From Saccopteryx bilineata (lineage: Eukaryota > Chordata > Mammalia > Chiroptera > Emballonuridae), in the NCBI RefSeq assembly GCF_036850765.1, contig NC_089490.1:296032982-296096981 (forward strand): 64,000 nt of DNA, in the 5' to 3' direction. Shown here in pieces: positions 58,275 through 64,000 of the stretch. A program made the translations under genes and the position numbers. Positions within the stretch are counted from its first letter, which is position 1. Each line of letters starts with the position of its first letter. A model generated the notes under the pieces. That model was given only the letters and a program-made list of their open reading frames with translations. It was not told where the DNA came from and ran no database searches.

Positions 58275-58815
58275 CAACCCCTAAAGATGTCCCCATTCTA
58301 ATCCCCGAAACTGAACACTACCTTTCATGGCAGAAAAGAGACTGCAGATGCGATTAAGGTTACAGAACTTGAGGTGGGGAGACTATCCTGGATTAGCTGG
58401 GTGGGCCCAATGGAATACAGGCCTTTAAAAGCAGAGTACCTTTCCCAATGGGAGTAGTCAGAGGTGCAACTGAAGAGACAGGAGATATTCAAAGCACAAC
58501 CAGAACTTGACCCACGTTGCTGGTTTTGAGAGGAAAGAAGGGGTACGTGACCTCTAGATATTGGAAACCACCCTTACCTGCCAGCCAGCAAGGAAACAAG
58601 GACTTCAAACTACAGCCACAAGAAACTGAACTCTGCCCACTACATGAATGAGCAAGAAAACAGGTTCTCCCCAGAAAGGAACACAGCCCTGCTGACACCT
58701 TGAGGTGGCTGGTGAGACCCAAGTTTGACCTCCAGAACTGTGAGGCCATAAATGTGTGCTGCTTTAAGCCATAGTTCACGGAAATTTGTTATGGCAGTGA
58801 TGGAAAACGAATCCC
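58275..58815 (+). mobile_element. MLT1-type MaLR LTR
   Basis: CCCATTCTAATCCCCGAAAC, GGTTACAGAACTTGAGGTGG, GGGTGGGCCCAATGGAATAC, CTCCAGAACTGTGAGGCCAT and ATTTGTTATGGCAGTGATGG follow MLT1 order. Solo LTR, plus strand. Confidence 0.7.
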
Positions 58816-59054
58816 TGAGGAAGACAGAAGACAGGATGAAAGACACAATCTGTGGACAAATTACTAGAGGAAGGCTCCACCCAGCACTGCCCGCTGCATC
58901 CTGTGTCCGGTGTGCAAGGACATGGTGCCTGGAACCCTGCGGTTGTCCGTGGAACCAGACACAACACATGTCAAACTACAGCCCAGCGGCACCGAGCCAC
59001 TGAACCAACCAGGCTCGTTTAGGTCATGATTAGTCAAGTGTTGTTTCAGTCATG

Positions 59055-59700
59055 CCCAACACAATGATGGGGGTACACTCTGAGAAATGCAGCATTAGAT
59101 GATTTTGTCATGTGCAAACATCAAGAGCACTTGCACAAACCTAGGTGGTCCAGTCCACTGCACACCGGCACACGTGGGAGAGCCTATTGCTCCTAAGCTG
59201 CAGGCCTGCACAGCATGCTACTTGACAAAAGAACCCAGCATTAAATCAAGCTCAAGAGAAAATGATGCAATAATACACAGAGTAAACTCAAGACACAGGG
59301 CAGCTGCCAGGGTAACATGGTATACTGTTTACAGCACTTTTTTATATAAAGAGTGCATTCTAAAACGGTAAAAAGGATAGCATTATAATAACATGGTAAA
59401 AAGAATAGCATTATGAACATATAAACTAGTAACACAGTTATTACCATTATCAAGTATTATGCACTATATATAACTGTACACTACACCTTTATACACCAGG
59501 CAGCGCAGGTTTGGTTACACCAGCATCACACACACATGTGAACAATGCATTGCGCTGTGGCATGAAGATGGCTACAAAGTCACCAGATGATGGAAAGTCT
59601 TCAGCTCCTTATGGGACCACCAGCGTATACACGGTCCATCAGCTACCGAAATGCCATTATGTGGTACATGACTGTACTTACAGCAACATTCTTAAGTGAC
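59055..59700 (+). mobile_element. Mammalian interspersed repeat, family not assigned
   Basis: GGGGTACACTCTGAGAAATG, TTTTGTCATGTGCAAACATC, AGCCTATTGCTCCTAAGC, TTATGGGACCACCAGCGTAT, GAAATGCCATTATGTGGTAC: a sequence I recognise as a recurrent mammalian repeat without being sure of its name. Interrupted in the middle by AT-rich sequence. Confidence 0.5.
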
Positions 59701-60602
59701 AAATACCTTCTTTTCAGGGATGTTTTGAGGATTCAATAGGATAATATGAGAAGCACGGAGTTCAAGTTCTGGCACCATAAAAGTGCTCAGTATGTGAACT
59801 TTTCCTTCCCTGTATCACATGAGCTATGACTGAAAACCCTGCTCTAATTAATCAAGTAAAATATCACATCACGATGAGAGACTTCTCAAACCCTTTTTTC
59901 CAAAGACACAAGAGTCTCCGTAAGTAAGGGTTCAGTCCTAGTAAAAAGCTATTTTCACAAAATTCCAAACAAGAGAATGCTCTTTTATCTGACCCCATGC
60001 ACTAATTCTAACACCTGCAACCTCACAGGTCCTAAATCTGTGGATAGTCATTCCTTTACTTTCTCATTTAATCAGTGAACATTACTGTGTGTCATCCCTG
60101 TGGCAAATAGAATTCAATTAGTGGGATGGAGGCATAACACCCATCCGGAGAAGAGAGAGAGAAATAAGGGGAGAGGACAGAAAATATAATGCAGACAGAA
60201 GGAAAGGAGAAGAGAAGAGAAGCACATGGAGGAGGTCGTGGAGTCCCCACAGTGAGGGCGCGGGCTGCCAGCCCCATCTCGAGCAGCTCGTGCACCGAGC
60301 CTCTCAATGGCCCCCTAAGAGTGACCAAATCTGCCATCCCACAAACCAGCCCGTATGCATGAGGAACTTTCCATGGTCACCTTCGGTCAAGACGAGACTT
60401 AGAAGACAAACTCAAATGTTTGCTTATTTCCCACTTGGAGGAAACACATACACATGCACACCATAAACTGCATAGAGTAGCTACATGATTAAGAGCTTAC
60501 AAAGCCACCAGGATAAGACTAGCAGCATCATAGAAAATGCAGAACGGACACTTTCACTGACCTGCTGCACCCTTGCCTTTGTAAAACAGCTTTTGTCTGC
60601 TG

Positions 60603-60811
60603 CAGTGGTTCTCCACTGGGGTGGGGGTTCCCCCAGGGGACACTGACAAGGTCTGCAGACAGCTTTGGTTATCACAACCGGGGCGGTGGTGCTACTGGCA
60701 CCTAGTGCAGAGCCCAAAGATGCTGCTCAAGGTCCTACAATACACAAGGCAGCCCCCTCCCCCACGAATTACCAGCACAAACTGCCAACCGTGCCCGGGT
60801 TTAGAAACCAA
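60603..60811 (+). mobile_element. MER20 (hAT-Charlie MITE)
   Basis: CAGTGGTTCTCCACTGGGGT start, CCAGGGGACACTGACAAGGT, GGTTATCACAACCGGGGCGG, GTGCTACTGGCACCTAGTGC, CCCGGGTTTAGAAACC end. Flanks GTCTGCTG and GTCTGCAG are a 7/8 duplication. It ends 29 bp from the end of DROSHA E1. Confidence 0.8.
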
Positions 60812-60840
60812 GTCTGCAGCCTCGCTCCCGTCACACCTAC

Positions 60841-61072
60841 CACCTGGTCCATGGGGTCGCTGGAGTAGTAGTTTTCCGAGTGGGTGCAGCGGATCCACAC
60901 GGGCTTCAGCAGCTCCTCCTCCTCCTCCTCGGCCTTGTCAGGCAGCGCCTCCTCCAGCTCCTTCTCCTTGATCAACGTGTAATTCTTCTCCTTGCCGGAG
61001 CTCTGGCTGTCACTCCATCTGTCCTTCTCTTCCTCCCAGCGAGCTCTCTTCTTCTCCCTGCTTGGGGAGCGA
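60841..61072 (-). CDS. DROSHA: DROSHA exon E1 (residues ~353-430)
   Basis: First DROSHA exon in the window in gene order; 232 nt, starting with the third base of a split codon and ending in phase 0. It encodes the end of the arginine/serine-rich region (RSPSREKK), a charged segment, a run of Glu, then WIRCTHSENYYSSDPMDQV. The Ser-Pro at about residue 355 is reported as a p38 MAPK site in human. The acceptor follows a 12-C run and reads TTTGAAG; the donor is GTAGGT. Compared with the human protein as I remember it, this exon carries most of the substitutions (about seven in the Ser/Lys/Glu linker), while later exons are nearly invariant. That fits a disordered linker. Confidence 0.96.
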
Positions 61073-61079
61073 CTTCAAA

Positions 61080-61091
61080 GGGGGGGGGGGG
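61080..61091 (+). repeat. 12-G run within the E1 polypyrimidine tract
   Basis: On the gene strand this is 12 C just before TTTGAAG and the E1 start; it forms the core of the acceptor's pyrimidine tract and is a mutation-prone homopolymer. Confidence 0.95.
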
Positions 61092-61204
61092 TGCGAGGCA
61101 GCTAATTATTAAAAAAGTCCTTCTGTTATAAAATTATATCACTTGTTCAGTTCACTTTTCAACTAAAATTAAAATGCCATGCCAAACCACCAGTTACTTC
61201 CATT

Positions 61205-61412
61205 AAACCAGCCAATCCCAAACACCAGCCTGGTGGCATCAGAATCACCTGAAGTGACTTGTTTAAAAATACAAATTCCCAGGCCCTACCCCAGATCTAC
61301 TTACTGATTCACAGTCTCCGGGGCTGGGGCCCAAGAATCTGTATTTTTAATAATCTCCCCAGGTAATTCTGGTGAGCATCCAGTAGGTTCAGGAACAGCT
61401 GGCAAACCGTAA
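61205..61412 (+). mobile_element. MER5A-like hAT MITE
   Basis: GGCATCAGAATCACCTGAAG, AATTCCCAGGCCCTACCCCA, GGGGCTGGGGCCCAAGAATC and CTCCCCAGGTAATTCTGGTG match the MER5A layout. Confidence 0.7.
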
Positions 61413-62339
61413 CTCCTAGAAGAAAAAGATACTTGGGAAATTTTTGGAAATCTCTACGTACAGACAAGACAGTTCCACAGTGAGAATACTAGTTTTGATC
61501 CTCCACATCTTGCTCTGCCAGGAAAAAAAAAAGGTTTCACAGAACACAGTCTCAACTTGGACATAAATTTAGCCTGAGGACTATAATCTAAGTGATCCAG
61601 ATACATCACCCTCTCCATCCCTCTGGAATCCCACACCTGGGTATTACTACATCAACCACCACTTTCCTTAATTCTAATCTGTACAATACTAGTACTAACT
61701 CAGTTAAAAAGGATAGAAATAACTCTAGCTCTTTGACTTTCTGGGGCCTGAAATTTGCAAAGGCCGATCCTACGGATGTGCTTGAAGGGGAAACCTACAG
61801 GACAGATTTTAATTTAGGCCCCAGAAACTCAGGTGGGACCACACAGAGCCTGAGACCCAGGCAGGGGAGTGCCTGCTCTGTCGCACTATGCCGGCCGCTC
61901 TGCAGCTGCCCAAAGTTACTGTTACCCAAGAAAGCTTACATCTGCATCGAAGTCACAAATGAACTCTTTCCCTCCACTCTACCACTAACTTCTAATTTTA
62001 TGACAGGGAAACTGTCAGTGTGTAGGTGTGTATACATTGGGGGAAGGGGTAGGTGATAAGGAAGATTATATACATCCAACTTGTTGACATAATTTCTAAA
62101 TATTCCAATGTACATCATCTGTCAACAGGAGAAAAAAATTCACTATAAAGTAAAATGTATTCATTCACTGTAGGAAAAAAAATTTAAGCATTAATAAAAT
62201 TAAAACAAAAATCACCCCAACTATCACACAGATAACCACTATATTTCACAAATGTGTTAAAACATATCAATATACGAATGTATATATATATATATATTAT
62301 AAGTAAACACAAGCTTTAAAAAAAACTCTATAGCTTGTC

Positions 62340-62560
62340 CTTCTCACTGAGTGGTTAATTAGGAACACCCTTCTATTTCAATATATGTATATCTGAATCA
62401 TTTATAAATGAATATTACTCTTTCATATGTCTATACCATAATTTAACAAATCTGATCATAGTTATTTAGGTTGTCACCATTTTTTTTTTTGCCATTATAA
62501 ACAATGCTGCCATGAACACACCTGTCAGATTATTTGACACAAAGTATGTGTGTGTGCTTT
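62340..62560 (-). mobile_element. Old L1/HAL1-type fragment, reverse
   Basis: GCCATTATAAACAATGCTGCCATGAAC and the preceding AT-rich text resemble an L1/HAL1 3' region in reverse. Weak, family uncertain. Confidence 0.35.
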
Positions 62561-62755
62561 TCCTTAAGGCTTCTCTGCAGACAGGTAGTGCCAGATTAGT
62601 GCCAGGTTGGATGATCACTCAAACAGTAGCGGCTTCCCATCTGTCAACGTGATTATTTTTAATCCCTGACATACTGATGAAAACAGTATCTCATTAAATT
62701 TAACTTGCTCATTTTCATCACTAATGAAATTATACATTTTAGGTTTGCTTCTTTT

Positions 62756-62926
62756 TTAAAAATAATTTTATTTATTTATTTTAGGTTTTATTTATTCATT
62801 TTAGAGAGAAGGAACAGAGAAAGAGAGAAGGAGGGGAGGAGCAGAAAGCATCAACTCCCATATGTGCCTTGACCAGGGAAGCGTTCCAGGTCGACGCTTT
62901 ACCCACTGCGCCACCACAGGTCAGGC
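62756..62926 (-). mobile_element. tRNA-derived SINE, family C, reverse
   Basis: T-rich tail at left, CATCAACTCCCATATGTGCC, head complement ACTGCGCCACCACAGGTCAG at right. Perfect 17-bp duplication TTAGGTTTGCTTCTTTT (62739-62755 and 62927-62943). Confidence 0.94.
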
Positions 62927-63746
62927 TTAGGTTTGCTTCTTTTATGAACTTCTAGTCATATGGTATGCCAATATTTTTTAAAGTAAGGATGTAGTCCTTT
63001 TATTTATTAATAGACTTTCTTAATAAGATAATCACCCTTCTTCTGTCATATGTAACCTAACCTTTCTCAGTTTTCTGTATTCCTTTTAAATTCTACCTGT
63101 TTATTGCTATATGTAACTTGTGTATGGCCAAATTCAGATTTTTACATTTATGCTTCCTCCTCAGTGTTATGCTTACAATCCTTTCGCAGCTCAAGGTTAA
63201 ATAAATATCTTTTCTTCAGTTAGACATAACACTAAATTTTTTTTACTCTATCTCTCCAAGATGTAAGGCAGAAATTTCTGTTTTCCTTCCAAATGGCTTG
63301 CTTGCCAGTTGTCACCACATCAATTTTTACTCTAATTTAAAAATCCAAATTTATGGGGGATGTAGGCATTTATATAGTTTTGACTGCTGCTCAATATTTG
63401 TTTCATTGATCTATTTATACCCATATCAAATTGTTTTAATTCTTACGTGTTTTATAGAACATTTTAATACTACTAAAGCTACATTATCTTTTTTTCCCCT
63501 TATTCTCATTTTTATTCCAAATAATTTGGTTCATTAAGTTCTAAAGCCCATATTTCAACTGGTGACACTTAAATGATAGACTATTTTGAAGAAAACTAGT
63601 ACTGTCCCAATGCTGTCTTCACTTCCAGTATCAGAGTGTGGCATGCCCTCTATCTACTTTTATCACCTGCTTTGTCATAAGCTGCATTTATATTTTCTCC
63701 CCATTGAGCTATATATTTTTTAAGTTGTATTACGACATTTAATTTT

Positions 63747-63942
63747 GCCCTGGCTGGGTAGCTCAGTTGGTTAGAACGTTGTCCTGATACACCAAAATTG
63801 GAGGTTCAATCCCTGGTCAGGGCATATACAAGAACCAACCAATAAGTGCATAAATAAGTGAAACAACAAATTGATGTCTCTCTCTCTCCATCTCTCTCCC
63901 TGCCTCTCTCTCATAAATCAATAAGTAAAAAAAAATTTTGAG
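63747..63942 (+). mobile_element. tRNA-derived SINE, family D
   Basis: GCCCTGGCTGGGTAGCTCAG head, GGTTCAATCCCTGG B box, AATAAGTGAAACAACAAATT, CT tract, A tail. Duplication ATTTAATTTT (63737-63746 and 63943-63952). Confidence 0.9.
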
Positions 63943-64000
63943 ATTTAATTTTAATTAATATAAATTTTCTGTAGTGAATCTACATTTTTTTTCCACTACA

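Larger units (their letters stand above)
1..64000 (-). other. DROSHA: DROSHA gene, internal part (16 coding exons, both ends outside the window)
   Basis: Drosha is the nuclear RNase III that, with a DGCR8 dimer, cuts primary microRNA hairpins into pre-miRNAs. Sixteen minus-strand exons, each with AG acceptor and GT donor, join in frame to 1,824 nt covering about residues 353-961 of the 1,374-residue human protein. The residue count between landmarks matches human numbering exactly, so no codons are gained or lost. Encoded regions in order: end of the RS-rich segment, Glu-rich linker, central domain with two zinc sites, start of RNase III domain a. The N-terminal proline-rich and RS exons lie above 64000. 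The catalytic glutamates (human E1045, E1222) and the dsRBD lie below position 1. All other sequence here is intron, mostly repeats. Human numbering and zinc ligands are recalled from the family, not looked up. Confidence 0.97.

Noticed and set aside
61073..64000. Search for the preceding DROSHA exon
   Set aside because: No minus-strand segment matches the expected preceding residues. The phrase near 61306 (ACTGATTCACAGTC) belongs to a MER5A-like repeat.

Overview
The window is eukaryotic, from a mammal and almost certainly a bat. It is dominated by tRNA-derived SINEs of the kind I associate with bats. The large GC-rich family with the CCCTGGCCGGTTGGCTCAG head is the one I recall from horseshoe-bat-type (Rhinolophidae/Hipposideridae) genomes, not the vespertilionid Ves family. 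Several hAT and Tc1/mariner-type DNA transposons still have intact target-site duplications, which also fits a bat. The exact genus is an inference.

The only host gene I can support is DROSHA, the nuclear RNase III of the Microprocessor, read on the minus strand. The whole window lies inside it. Sixteen consecutive coding exons (here E1-E16, from high to low coordinate) join without a gap from about residue 353 (third codon base) to residue 961 (human numbering): 1,824 nt, with every phase matching. They encode the end of the RS-rich N-terminal part, an acidic linker, the complete central domain (platform, PAZ-like and connector parts) and the first part of RNase III domain a. All seven zinc ligands expected in this part are present (C536, C538, H549; C561, H609, C676, H680). 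The catalytic acidic residues, RNase III domain b and the dsRNA-binding domain lie beyond the low-coordinate edge. The start codon lies beyond the high-coordinate edge.

Layout: 1-5.07 kb is an intron packed with nested repeats (L1 ORF2 tail, class I ERV fragment, old L1 split by a MITE, a SINE and a palindromic element). E16 to E11 lie at 5.07-16.9 kb, with a hAT in a MIR, another hAT and an LTR-like promoter block. A long SINE-rich intron holds E10 at 22 kb. E9, E8 and E7 lie at 31.9-35.4 kb, with E9 between two inverted SINEs. The 36-45 kb stretch holds E6 and E5 among L2, MIR and SINE copies. 45.7-51.8 kb is a decayed antisense ERVL provirus carrying its own SINE, MER5A and hAT insertions. 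E4 to E1 lie at 52.6-61.1 kb, with L1M, MLT1 and MER20 copies. 61.1-64 kb is intron.

I found no second gene, no tRNA or rRNA gene, no CRISPR and no undescribed multi-gene system. The most useful observations concern splicing of DROSHA (inverted SINEs around an in-frame zinc-ligand exon, and a strong donor 6 nt inside E10) and well-preserved DNA-transposon insertions.
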